Shown here: positions 1 through 11,913 of the stretch, piece by piece
Position numbering within the stretch: position 1 is the first letter of the stretch
How the letters are laid out: each line of letters begins with the position of its first letter
Assembly: GCA_949126835.1 (NCBI GenBank)
Contig: OX421499.1
Coordinates: forward strand, 7,581,026-7,645,025
Length of the DNA: 64,000 nucleotides
From: Anisus vortex
Taxonomy: Eukaryota > Mollusca > Gastropoda > Planorbidae
Direction: 5' to 3'
Made by a program: the position numbers and the translations under genes
Notes under the pieces: generated by a model
Seen by the model: only the letters and a program-made list of their open reading frames with translations
Told to the model about the DNA's origin: nothing
Databases searched by the model: none

Positions 1-3000
1 TGGCAAAGTGAAAGTGCTGCATGTAAACAAGGTTGGCCATCCTGGCAACAAACACAACACAAAAAATGCAGAATTTAGGCAACAAAAATTTACTTTCAGT
101 ATGATTAGAAGAAGTAAGATAATATGATATTATCTTATCTTCTATTATTAAAATTTTAATTTGGATAACTTCCTGTTAACAATACTCTGATCTAAAGTCA
201 TCTTCAATGTTTTTTTGCTAGACAAAAAGTTAAGCTTATTTGCTGCCAAAAAAAAAAAGAGTTCCTAAAGTCTTGATAACTCTACACAATCTTGATACAT
301 TGCTGTAATCTCTAAAGTCTTGATAACTCTACACAATCTTGGTACATTGCTGTAATCTCTAAAGTCTTGATAACTCTACACAATCTTGGTACATTGCTGT
401 AATCTCTAAAGTCTTGATAACTCTACACAATCTTGGTACATTGCTGTAATCTCTAAAGTCTTGATAACTCTACACAATCTTGGTACATTGCTGTAATCTC
501 TAAAGTCTTGATAACTCTACACAATCTTGATACATTGCTGTAATCTCTAAAGTCTTGATAACTCTACACAATCTTGGTACATTGCTGTAATCTCTAAAGT
601 CTTGATAACTCTACACAATCTTGGTACATTGCTGTAATCTCTAAAGTCTTGATAACTCTACACAATCTTGGTACATTGCTGTAATCTCTAAAGTCTTGAT
701 AACTCTACACAATCTTGATACATTGCTGTAATCTCTAAAGTCTTGATAACTCTACACAATCTTGATACATTGCTGTAATCTCTAAAGTCTTGATAACTCT
801 ACACAATCTTGATACATTGCTGTAATCTCCTGCGTGTTAACAATGAACTGTGTGTGTCAAGGTTCAGAGGTCAGTATTGTTTGTTTTCGACGTGCTCTAA
901 GATCACGTGCAACCCTAGCCCCCCTGTGCAACTTGTCCCAATAAAATTAAGTTAATATTTAACAACTGATGGATGATGTTGTGTTTTCTTTCAAGACACA
1001 ACACTACAATTGCTAGTGCAATAAAAAAATATATTTAAAAAAAAACAATAAAGACTGTACCAGTTAGGGACTTCAGATTTGATAATCAGAAATATCAGTA
1101 TAGGCAACAAATCATCACTAGTCATCATAGAGGCTGAGTCTGCAGAAGGAAATAGAAATATCAGTATAGGCAACAAATCATCACTAGTCATCATAGAGGC
1201 TGAGTCTGCAGAAGGAAATAGAAAAATTGAAACTTTTTTTTATCTCCTTTTGTTTCCATTCAAGCTACAGTGGAAAACAAAGCTGTTTTTTTTTTTTTAA
1301 AGGACTGATGGCCCATTCTACCATTGAACACTTCACTGAACCTACTGAAATCCTAAATTCTTCTAATCTTAGATTGTGTTTAACTTAAAAAATGATCGGC
1401 TATGTTTATTATACTTAGAAGAAAAAAAAAGGAAAACATTAAATAGGAGTGGTCTCCCTTATACACAAAACTTTGTAAATTGGCTAGACCTTAGATTCGT
1501 AACTGGTGGCTTTTTTTTTTTTTGCTATAAAAACATCAATTACTACAAGTTATGCCACATATACAAATGTAAAAAGAGTTCTATTTCATAAACATCCCAA
1601 TATGTAAGTCAAAACTGTTTTAAACTTGAAAGCTCTAGATCTCTACTCTTAGCCCGAATACATGCACTGTACATGGCAGAAATTCAAGACTATTATTTTA
1701 CAATAAATGCCTCAACCCCATAAATACTGTGGATATCACATCGACGTCATCATTTCCATACACTTAAATACCCTGGACGTCACATTGACGTCATCAATAA
1801 ATAGAGAAATGGTAAAAATGTGCAAAGTCACCAAATATTTATATTAAAACCTGCCGTAGTTAAAGGGTTAAGTACCATATATTATTTCCCAGTATGCAAT
1901 GCCAATGGTTACTTTGTTGACAATAAGCATTTTAAAAGACCACAAAAAAAAAAAAAATAGTAATTGATAGATTCCAAATGAAATTTGATTTATCCTATAT
2001 CATAATAAACACTCTGCCAGAGACAGTGGTATAAGGTTACATCTTTATTTTCATGCTTAAATTAGATACAGATGTGGCAATATTTGTGGGAAATATGTGC
2101 ACCTGGGGGCCTATAAAAGTAAGATCTGCTTAGTGGTAATATGCACTCCTAGTACTAGAAGGGTTAAATTGGTATGATCTTCAAATGTGACAGACATTTA
2201 CTCTTATATGGTGTGGAAACTGATCAAATTAACTTCACTAGCAATACATTTTTCTCTTGCCAACATTTAAGAGTGGAGTGAATTGCTAGCTTAGATAATA
2301 GGGATTTTTTACGTTAAAAGTCATTTAAAAATTCCCAAACTTTTCAAGAAATTCCCCAAAACAAATTTCAGTGGCTTGTGTGAGTTTTCCTTATTTTAAC
2401 TGGCAGCATATTTAGGTAGTCCAAAAAACTAAAACGTTGCTGCCTTTAATTTAAATACTTTGTAAATAAAAACTACATGATTACTTATTAACGACTTCCC
2501 AACTTAACTGCATGGTAATTCACCTTTTCAAAAACAACAAAAAAGTATTTTTTTTTACGCTGAATTCTCCATTGTAGTGAAATGAACAAACTTTCCCAAA
2601 CCTTGGTCATTTTTTCTTTGCTTTCCCAAACCTGAAAAATAAAGTCGTTTTTTTTTTCCCAAACTTTCCCAAATATAATTTGGCAGTAGGTGATCGAGAG
2701 CTGGAAAAAATTCTGGCAAATGTTTTTGATTTCAATTACCTTTAGCATTCCTGCTGGATAAATACTTTGGAGGCTTAGTCAGAGCAGCTACAACTCTTTT
2801 GATGCAGAACAACCTCCCCATTGGGGTGCTGAATCTGTTCAATGAGCTGAGCTCTTTCTTGGCGGGTGGAATGTTTTGACTGCAAGGAGAATATTCAAGC
2901 GATGAAGTAATGTACCAATAAATGCAAGCAGCAATGTGTAGGCTTTATATAGAGTTAGCTCAGAGAAGAAAAAAATGTGTTGGTGTACTTCATATCACCA

Positions 3001-6000
3001 TTTTGAAGAAAATTTCAAAGTTAATCCCTCATTTTGCTCACAAATTTTAAAATTACTATAATAGTAAAAGTAAAGTAAAGTATCCAGTCGGACCAAATTG
3101 ATCCATAGGGACGGTGAAGCAGCGTTCACTAGTTGATTGTGTGGCCAGCACAATGCCCAGCTGCCTTTACTTTATCCCACCTAAAGTACCCATCAGAGCT
3201 TGGTAGACTCAGGGACGCGCCCCATACCCGGGAACAAATCCTAGCCTTCACCAGGAGTCGAACCCAGGGCCTACTGTACCCCAGCCGAACATGTTGCTGC
3301 TCGGTCAACATGCTCTTTTTTACTGTAATAACATATATTTTGTTTTTTAATGAAAATTTGACTTGATAACAGGTCTATCAGCATCAATGCATTATTAATG
3401 AACAAAATTTTTCAACAATAGGAGATAAAACTATTAATATACATGGCCGATAATACACTTCCTCCTGGACAAAAGCATGCAAGGGGTTTCTGTGGTTAAG
3501 CTGATTCTGTTCATTTTCTTCAACGGATTAATGGTAGCTGAATAGATTAAGAGACATCTTTCAGACTTGGTCACAATACAGGTCTCTGAGGCCTTCAGAA
3601 TAGTGTCCCAAGACTCTGCCTATGGACCACTGAACTGGTAGCTTAAAGATAATACACATTTATCTCTTTACAAATAAAACATAAAGATTGTTTTTTTTTT
3701 TATTCCAGCCAATCACTTCTTTTCGTATTACCTAAAGATTTTCCTTATTCCCAGATCTGTAAGCTGCAGGTCTGTGAGGTTGCGTGTTATTTTGTTCAGT
3801 TCTGCGTCTTGCGAGGACACTGTTGAGATGATCACAGGAAACAGGTGTTTGTGAACAGCATTCATCATATAAGTCTGTGACATACAATGAACAGTAACAA
3901 GCTATACAACTTTGCATAGTTATTGACAAGCTAATAAAGTATAATACCTTAGTAGAATTTCACAGGTGAAAATAGAGTGTGTTTTTTATGTCCTTTTTCT
4001 CTCTCTACTATTTTGTATGTTTTAAACGTAGTAAAGATTTTTCTACTTTTCTGGTAAGTAGATGTAAAAGAATCAATCGAACTGTTAAAATAATATAAAC
4101 CTGAATGTTTAAAGTTAAGTAAAGTAAGCCTGTCCAACCAAATTGATCCATAGGGCCGGTGAAACTGCGTTCACCAGTTTCCGTAGCCACAGCACATACT
4201 AGGGGGGGGACTGTGGCCAGTCACAAATCCCAGCCGCCTTTACTTTAACACAAATTAAGTCAGGTACCCATCAGAACTGGGTAGACTCAAGGACACCCTC
4301 CAGACCCGGGAAACAATCCTAGCCTTTACCAGGATTCGAACCCAGTTAAGTTAAAGTACAAATAAAAACTTTAAAACAAAAACATAAATGATAAAATATT
4401 AATAATCCTTTTAGAGTTACCTCAACAGCAATTTTCAGATTCTCCATGTAATGGTGATTATACCTAGCAGATTTGCCCTAGAAAATTGAAAAAATGAAAT
4501 AGATAAACGCAAAAAATATCAAAACAAATAGTAAAAGTTTTAAACAGGAATGTTAATGACAAAAAAAAAAACTAACCAAAGATTCAGTAAAAATTGAAAT
4601 TGTAAAAACATGCCCTGGAAAAAATAATCATGAATTAAAGTCTCACAATTATTGTTAAAATAAAATACCAATCTCCATCCAAGTGGTATCGTACTCTGTC
4701 ATAACGATGAAGAAAAGAAACGAGAAACAAGTGTGAACAGGGGCAAACACAGGAATTTTTTCCAAGGAGGGTTGAACTTTCACATGTCATACATTCACTT
4801 AATTTTACAGGAATTGAGTTTTTTTTTTTTTCAACTGTTTTTAAATTTTCAGAGGTTGAAAAGGGGAGTAGGGAAGTTGAGTTCTTTCCTGGCTTTGCCG
4901 GTGAGAGTGTGAGAAGTATTATAAAAATGGCCACATAAATCATGAAAGCCACTCACCACAACTGGATCCTTGAGCAACAACTGCATGGCTTTAGCAAAGT
5001 GAGCACTGGCTGCATCCTAGGTGTTGAAGTAGAAAATTATTGCCAATAAACAAACAAATACTCCATTAAAAGTAATCATTTCAGCAAATCTAGAGAGCCA
5101 GGGAAAACTAAAAACACAGAATGGTTGCTTTTGGACAACAATGAAATCTTGTATTCAATTAAATACTTTTAAAAAAAGGGAAAATTCACGGTAATAGACG
5201 AATATTTCTATGAGACATTTTTAGTCAGTATGGCTAGTGAACAGGGGCGAAGCCAGAAATTTTTTCCAGGAGGGGCTGAACTTTCGCGTGACAAATATTT
5301 ACCAAATACCGGGGGGGGGGCTAAACTTTCGCGTGACAAAGATTTACTAAATTTTTAGTAAATTTAGTGCATATTTTTAAAAAATCAGTTGAAAAAAATA
5401 TTTTTTTAAAATTCCAGGGGGGGGCTTAGCCCCCTTCAGCCCCCCCTGTGGCTTCGCCCCTGCTAGTGAAGCAGAGTTCATCTGTTTCTGTGGCCACTTC
5501 AACCAAGATAATGTGTGGGCAACACAATGCCAATGAGCTTTTATTTTTCCCACACCCTCAGAAAACTGTCAAAACAGGCAAGCGCTCACTTGGAAGTGGG
5601 TCAGAGATCGGGTTTGTCGTCTGCCAGAAACTTTTACAAAGTTATACATAGGACTTAAAAACTACAGATTTGTCCAAAATAATTAACAAAAGGCCAACAA
5701 CCCCCCCCCCCTGTAGACTGCTAGACTACACACACCACACACACTTAAATTTACCACCACACTCCTGAGGCTTTCTCCTTCCAGTCTGTCATACGTGGCT
5801 GCAAATGTGTTTAGAATTTTGTCCAGAGATTCTCTCATCTTCTGTCCACCTGCAGAGAAAGATTGAAAAAATTAAACCCAAGAGAATGAAATAAAACCAA
5901 ACAAAATGCAAAGCTGAAGAACTACACTTATACTTATACTTATGCTAACTATGCTAATTTCCTGCCAAATAATTCTTTAAACAAAAAATAATTATCTACC

Positions 6001-9000
6001 TTTCTTTTGATTCATACAAAATATTGACAAGTATAAAAATATTTTTAACAAGAATAATATCAATTGAAGTTTTGATTCATAAATGTCGTGTATATAACAA
6101 TACAGGACTTTTATTGATTAACACCTTAGTTGATAATGTTGAATAGCCAAATGCCTTACCAGAATGAGACCATAGCATGTCCAGGACCTGGTTGTAATTG
6201 GTCGGAGAGATGCTCTTATGTGAATGGACAACATTCTTGTCTGCGGTGGACAAGAGAAAAAAAAGAGTTAAATCTTTTAAAGTTAGAAAAATGTAATTTA
6301 AACACATGATCATTATCTGTTTTTTTCTTTAAAAACTGTAGCCATAAAAAATATCCACATTGCCAAAAAATTATCATTTTCTTAGAATTTCTATAAATAT
6401 GAGTGCTTAATAAAATAATTTTCTTCAAGCAGACTAAAAAAAAAAGTAGCGGAAGAACTGACCAACTTCCCTGTTAATGAGCCCGTCAATACAAAACACT
6501 CTGTAGCTGCCGCCCTGTTCTCCATGAAAAGTTTCAGCAAACAAAAGGGGTACCTAAATATAAAGAAAATATTATATTCACTTCATGTTTTAGTTGGGTA
6601 ATAATTATGATACTTAAGATAATTTTAAAGTAACTGAAATTAGTTAAGAGACAAACCTCTCTTGGAGCAGGAAATCCTTCCTTTGTAGTAATTTTATCAT
6701 TAGAAATATGAACCACCTAAAAAACGTAAAAAATTAAAATCTGGTTAAAAACCAGTGCTTTTTTTGTGACGGTACGCACCGGAACGGCATACCGGCACCT
6801 TTTACAATGTGGGGAAGAATATATTACTTTTCTTGTATTTTAAATTGAATTCAGGGTTCCTGCACCAAACTCAAATCAAAATTTTAGGAGGTTTTCAGGA
6901 GTTTTTCAGGAGAAAATCTAAAATATCAGGAGGCGCGGCAAAACCGAATTCACTACATCACTAAACAATGACTCAGATTCAAATAAAATTAAATAAAATA
7001 TTTTTAAGGGCATTACAATGTGGAAGCTAAATATGTACCATTAAGCTATGTTCATTATATAGAGTCTTTTAACTGTCTTTAGAAATCTTATAATTTAAAA
7101 AAAAAGTACAAATAAAAGAAATTTGGTTTATGAAAAAAGAAGGAGGGGGGGGGAGGTAGAGAATGGAAATATAGTATCCTGTATAGGGGCATTTGTAACA
7201 TATAGAGTGTTACATTAACAAGTATAGAGAAAATATTTATTTGGGCCTACATTGAAAAGTAGGCCTATATAGAAAGCTTACAGATTTACAAGTTAAAAAA
7301 AAACTATCACTATGACAAGAAAAAAACTGCTATTGTAAAGGACATGTAGATAATCCAATTTGATTACTTTCCAATCATTAGGATCATTAAGCCTATTGAA
7401 ATCCTGCTACAAAAATAAAACCTTACAGCAGCCATGTGTAGTTAGGTAAGGAGGGCCAAATAGTGCAAGGGGGAAATAGTCTACATTTCCCACATTGATA
7501 AAAAAAAAACATTGTAGGCCTACCCATACGATATAATAATTAGTAAAATCATGTAGGGCCTACACCTTTAAAAAGTTGATATTGATATCGGCGCAGGCCT
7601 ACATCGCAAACAACTCCTCTAGTAGGGCTAGCTAAATAGGCCTACTGGAATTTTTACCATAATATGATATAAGATAGCGTCTTAAACGTCATCGTTTTCT
7701 TTATAACTAATAAAAAGACCTTTTTCTGTGTATTTTGATATAAATATATTTCAGAATAAATCAATTTGGCAAAATATGTCGGTTCGCTGACCCCAAGTAG
7801 ACTAGTAGGCGCCGCGTGTAGCGTAATCAGGCATTCTCAACATTGATCGCGAAAATAGGCACCCTAGTCCTTATCATTATCTAATCTAGCAGACACCAAA
7901 CTGTGGGAGAGGGAGCGAAAGAGGAGGAAGAGCTGTATGTATACCATCTTTACCGTCACAAAGCGAGAAGGGATAGGCTAGGCATAGCAAGCTTAAGCGA
8001 ACAAGCAGGAGTTGAGGCTGTTGAAATAGGGACACGTGTTGGAGAAGGAAAAAATAGGGGTCAGCTCAATTTTTCAGGACATTTCAGGAGATTATTTCAA
8101 ATTTCAGGAGGTTTTCAGGAGTTTTTGCACTTTTTTGCAATTTCAGGACATTCTGAAATTTTAGGAGGCCGCGGGAATCCTGTGAATTATTTTAAAATTG
8201 CGCGCAATAAGAATTAAAATATAAAATGCGAAACTGATTTAAAAGTTAGAAAACTATGCATTACATATTTGATAAACTGATATCAACTAAGGTGACATAT
8301 TTTATTTGTACAAGGAGATTCAAAATTAAATAGACACATTTATTCTAAACCTTTTTAATTAAGTAAAGTCTACAAACAATTTTCATGGCTTCTGAACTTA
8401 ATTGAAAATAGCAAGCAGATGTAAATTATACAAAAACAAGTTTACAGCTAAAATCAATCCTCACTAATTTATTAGAATTAAAAAAAAAAAACAATAAACA
8501 ACAACAATAAACAAATATATTTCTCACCTTCCCAGAATATGTTTTAAAGTCATCATTGTCGTCAGCCACATCTTTAGTTGGCAACAAAATATGATCCTCA
8601 ACATCTTCCTTCGTGAGAGTGATGTGAAGGGCTATCGCCCTTTTGGGTACACATACCTTTGGAAATGTAGTGATAATAGTTTTTAACCTAAATCATGTAA
8701 TATACTGTGGTTGTTAATGCAAAATACTGATTTTAAAAAAAAACAAAGAAAGGAAAAACACACATTTTACAGGAAGTGAAAACAAAGATACCGTAATATA
8801 ATCAAATCAAGGGAAACAATTACAACATTTTTCTTTTGTGCACAGAGCTGCCAAACTCAAGGCCTGTGAGCCACATCCAACCCGGCCAGAGGATTTTATG
8901 CAAAAATTTTGTATAACTGCGATATGATAAAAATCTAATTCCTTAAGGTAGGAGCTTTGCCAAATGACACTCATCGATATATGCAAAAATGAAAGTTAGC

Positions 9001-9788
9001 TAGCATGTCTGGTTGCTATTTTCAAATTGGCAAAATAGAAAAATGAAAGAAGTATTGAGCCAAGGTAGTGCCCAATCCTAGTTATAACTCAAAGCTAGCC
9101 ATTAAAATGGACAAGAGAAAACTTGATTCAGAAACTAAGCCGTTCAAGACAGCTTAGTGACCATATATGTTTTATGTTAGTAAAAGAAAATTGTTCTATC
9201 TAATTTTAATTTGTTTGTTTTTTATTTCATTTTATTGTTTAAAAAATATTGAGTTTCTTTTCTCAAAATTCAATTAATCATTGTCCTGTTCTTCTGGCAA
9301 CCTGAAGTAGGATTTTACTTTTAGCCCACTGTATGATTGAGTTTGACAACCCCATTCTAACTTAATATATTCTGTAACTTAAAACATTTTGTTGTTTGAT
9401 AGACTCTATTATCTTGGTTCTATAGGCAAAGGTGCCATAATCAGACAACTGTTTTTTTTTTGTTTTTTTTACAAAATATTGCATTAAACCTAGATGATTG
9501 AAATACAGATGTAAAAATCTTGTAGGCCTATATTTAATATGAAATTATTTTTTACTTTTTTTCTAAACAGTAATATAGTTATTGTAAGAGGCTCAAACTT
9601 AAAAATACTTAAATTTTAAAGCAAAAATGCATAGTGCAGCATAATTGATTTTTATAAAAATATGATAAATATATATTACTTACTATTCCTTGGGAGATTA
9701 TTACTTTTTCCACATATTCAGCATAATTGGACATAAGCTTTATGAAAAATGGGTTCTCAGATACATCTTCATCATACTTGCTGGACAT
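1..9788 (-). CDS. ANKRD27: ANKRD27/VARP, N-terminal part (12 exons, runs off left edge)
   Basis: VPS9- and ankyrin-repeat protein of endosomes; in vertebrates a Rab21 exchange factor that binds VAMP7, Rab32/38 and retromer. Coding exons (minus strand, 5' to 3'): 9684-9788, 8528-8656, 6657-6716, 6463-6553, 6160-6240, 5755-5849, 4957-5016, 4421-4477, 3732-3874, 2740-2879, 1061-1139, 1-41 (partial). All have AG/GT borders and compatible phases and give about 360 residues. The start MSSKYDEDVSENPFF resembles vertebrate VARP (MALYDEDLLKNPF); later matches are VPLLFAETF, AELNKITRNLTDLQ, IPPAKKELSSLNRFSTP, DDLLPILIFLIIKSEVPNW and MANLVYMQHF. The VPS9 domain starts near residue 225 and is cut by the window edge; the ankyrin repeats are outside. 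Exon 11 has an alternative acceptor (see 1088-1224). Identification is from remembered family sequence and is strong. Confidence 0.93.
265..828. repeat. Minisatellite, 47-bp unit, 12 copies
   Basis: Exact 47-bp period containing CTAAAGTCTTGATAACTCTA, with an A/G variant at one position (CTTGATAC or CTTGGTAC). It lies in the ANKRD27 intron between exons 1-41 and 1061-1139. Confidence 0.95.
1088..1224. repeat. 66-bp tandem duplication spanning an ANKRD27 splice acceptor
   Basis: Two identical 66-bp copies (1088-1153, 1154-1219) plus a 5-base partial copy. Each holds a minus-strand CTGCAG acceptor followed by DSASMMTSDDLLPILIF. The inner acceptor gives exon 1061-1139, the outer gives 1061-1205. 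The difference is 66 nt, so 22 residues would be added in frame. Confidence 0.93.
1868..2167. mobile_element. Degenerate TTAA-flanked MITE
   Basis: Starts TTAAGTACC, ends AAGGGTTAA; its right part (TCTGCCAGAGAC...CTTTATTTT) is shared with the element at 62785-63386. The left terminus is decayed. TTAA targets suggest the piggyBac or Kolobok type. It lies in an ANKRD27 intron. Confidence 0.55.
3066..3310 (-). mobile_element. tRNA-derived SINE, family A
   Basis: Reverse-strand copy with box-B-like sequence (GGTTCGACTCC complement) near 3258 and the family body ending in CTTTACTTTA-type sequence on the left. Same family as 55432-55704. In an ANKRD27 intron. Confidence 0.8.
4111..4346 (-). mobile_element. 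tRNA-derived SINE, family A, head truncated
   Basis: Shares the body with 3066-3310 and 55432-55704 (GGTACCCATCAGA, GGACACCCTCC, CCAGGATTCGAACCCAG) but ends at the box B region. In an ANKRD27 intron. Confidence 0.8.
4739..4908. mobile_element. hAT-type MITE, degenerate copy
   Basis: Starts CAGGGGCAAACACAGGAATT and ends near GGCTTTGCCGGTG; an older relative of 5242-5462. Flanks AGTGTGAA and AGTGTGAG look like a one-mismatch 8-bp target duplication. Confidence 0.6.
5242..5462. mobile_element. hAT-type MITE, 221 bp, with 8-bp TSD
   Basis: Termini CAGGGGCGAAGCCAG and CTGTGGCTTCGCCCCTG are inverted repeats. The flanking CTAGTGAA (5234-5241 and 5463-5470) is a perfect 8-bp target duplication. It lies in the ANKRD27 intron between 4957-5016 and 5755-5849. 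Confidence 0.9.
6755..6812. mobile_element. Fragment of another MITE (GGTACGCACCGG end)
   Basis: CAGTGCTTTTTTTGTGACGG followed by TACGCACCGGAACGGCATACC resembles a hAT-like terminus. No matching right end was found; the neighbouring element at 6852 may have displaced it. Confidence 0.35.
6852..8182. mobile_element. DNA transposon, CAGG...CCTG ends, 6-bp TSD
   Basis: Ends CAGGGTTCCTGC and GCGGGAATCCTG are inverted repeats flanked by TGAATT on both sides (6846-6851, 8183-8188). Both subterminal regions iterate TTTCAGGAG-like words. 1331 bp in the second ANKRD27 intron; no convincing transposase was seen. The open frame at 7903-8217 is low-complexity and not recognised. Confidence 0.8.
8843..9354. 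mobile_element. hAT-like element, old
   Basis: Starts CAGAGCTGCCAAACTCAAGG and ends GAGTTTGACAACCCCA, the common hAT terminus pattern. No clear target duplication. Lies in the first ANKRD27 intron. Confidence 0.6.
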
Positions 9789-9789
9789 T

Positions 9790-9804
9790 TTATAAGTTAT
9801 CCAT
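9790..9804 (-). promoter_or_regulatory. Four-codon uORF just upstream of the ANKRD27 start
   Basis: ATG GAT AAC TTA TAA ends one base before the main ATG (9786-9788). If the 5' UTR covers it, termination next to the real start could govern reinitiation. The transcript start is unknown, so this is only a candidate. Confidence 0.35.
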
Positions 9805-10295
9805 TATTTTTATAGGATCAACAAAACTTGACGAGGATAAGGCCTAATGAAAAAAAAAAACTTATAGTAGCCTTAGTAGCTACTTATATTCCCCTTATAT
9901 TATAGGTCTAATGTAGCATATTTATTAGGTGATTTTTAACAGCCTTTAAAATAAAAGCCCAAAGCTGTAAAATTGTAAAATCTATGCCTAATTACTAATT
10001 ACAATTAAATTACTATAAATAAGCCTAACCTAAGCTAATCTCATTATCTAATCTCATAACTCATAACCCTAATGATTAGGCCTATGCCTATAAATAGGGC
10101 CTATAAACTATATTATACTGAGTAGGCCTATATTAGTTTAAGTATTATATTAGCCAACGTTTCTTGGTAACCCATTTCACATTTCTTTATCGTTAATTTA
10201 ATTAATAACATAAAATCCTACCAATTTATATAGCCTAGTAAATAAATATAGGTATAATATACTAGTACTAGGCTTAAAAAGTTAATTAAGCGTAG
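9805..10295. other. AT-rich intergenic DNA
   Basis: Upstream of the ANKRD27 start. No gene seen; AT-rich with several AGGCCTA words. It could hold the ANKRD27 promoter or a 5' non-coding exon. Confidence 0.5.
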
Positions 10296-10303
10296 GCGTA
10301 AGG

Positions 10304-10562
10304 CAGTGGTTCTTAACCGGTGCTTCGCGGAGCACTGGTGCTCCGCGAGGTAGTTGCAAGTGCTACGCGAAATTATGAAACTCAAAATTTAATGTTCTTT
10401 CACCTACTCTATCAGAAAGACTCTTATGTTATAATCTTTTATTTTCAATAAAAGTCGTACGTATGTGTATTTGTTGTTTTTTTTACTCCTTGATTTTGGT
10501 GCTCCCCAAATTTTTGTCATGATCAAAAGTGCTCCCCGACTTCAAAAGGTTAAGAACCACTG
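10304..10562. mobile_element. hAT-type MITE, 259 bp, perfect 8-bp TSD
   Basis: CAGTGGTTCTTAACC...GGTTAAGAACCACTG inverted ends, flanked by GCGTAAGG at 10296-10303 and 10563-10570. Confidence 0.93.
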
Positions 10563-10716
10563 GCGTAAGGCTTACAACTTACAATACTAAAAAAATTTGC
10601 CTAATAATAATAGCCTAGTCAATAGTAATATGCCTTAAATGGGGCCTACCAACTCACTGTAACTGTAACAGTCACTAACAGTGTAACTCAGGCCTACTGA
10701 TATTTTTTTAGAATTA

Positions 10717-11913
10717 CCGTATATACTCGCGTATAAGTCGCACCGGTGTATAAGTCGCACCCCTAGTTTAAGATTTTTTTTCTTATATGTTGTCATTGAC
10801 CCGCGCATAAGTCGCACCCCGACTTCCCAGGTTACACTGCATTTTAATATCTAAAAGATGCATACATTTTAAACATAAAAGTTAATAAATATTCACCCTA
10901 ATTTGGAAACTTTCCTTAAAAAATGGTTTTAATCGCGCATAAGGCAAACATAATCAAATAAAGGCAGTGCTTCATTTAATTTAAACCACCGATCAATAGG
11001 CCTACAGACATTAGTGAGATGGGAAAGAAAGGTATCTGTTTCTTCATCTAAGACCCTTTCCCTACTTAAGTTCCTATCCCTTTAGTAACTCTACACTCTA
11101 CACACAAAAAAAGTCTTTGAAGTACGTCATTAGACTCAATGTCGCCTAGACTGGAGACTGGGAGGCGCCGGCATTTATGACGCGCTATACATGTGTCATA
11201 ATTACCATTAACATTGTTTGAAATGATTTCAAGTGCGTTTGCGCGACCGACAAATAATAGGCTGTGTTTTTTTTTCAACTCTTACATGCAATTAATGAAA
11301 AATAAAACACACTTGACATTTAACGCGTCCATCTGCCGATCGTATTTGCCTAGATATGGCGCGTTTTTATCGGAATGCTCAACACTGCCTTATTAGTAGG
11401 CTATAGCCTATAAGCCTAGACCTTAAGTAGGCCTACTAAATAAAACGCATCTTATAAACTTAAGCCTACCTACATTATCGGCCTAGACAGGCTTTCACAC
11501 ATTTACGATTATTTCCATACTGTAATTTGCGTTCAATAAGCCTACCCCAAAATGACGCCTTTAAACTTACACTATGTTTCGGCAATACAAAATTGGTCCA
11601 AAAGTTCAAAAGAAAAGCTGGGGAGGTCGGGTGTCTGTAAAACCTAAAATATTTGTCGATCTCAATTTCAGTTATATAAAGATAGTAATATGTACACCTA
11701 CAAAAGTTTTCTAAATGTAAAATGTAGGCCTACGCATATCCTAGTAATTCTACATTACTACAGTCAACTATACGGGTTATGTAGCAAACTGTATGACAGA
11801 GTAGTGATGTTTTTCAAACTTTTCAAAAACAGTGTTGGGTGTATAAGTCGCACCCCTACTTTTTGTCGAAATTTTCGGTAAAAAAAGTGCGACTTATACG
11901 CGAGTATATACGG
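10717..11913. mobile_element. TA-flanked DNA transposon, 1.2-kb copy
   Basis: Ends CCGTATATACTCGCGTATAA and its reverse complement, with TA on each side. Extra GTGCGACTTATAC words lie subterminally. The ends match 40651-41078 in opposite orientation, but about 750 bp of extra internal DNA (roughly 10975-11740) is present here. Tc1/mariner/pogo type is inferred from the TA target only; no transposase recognised. Confidence 0.85.
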
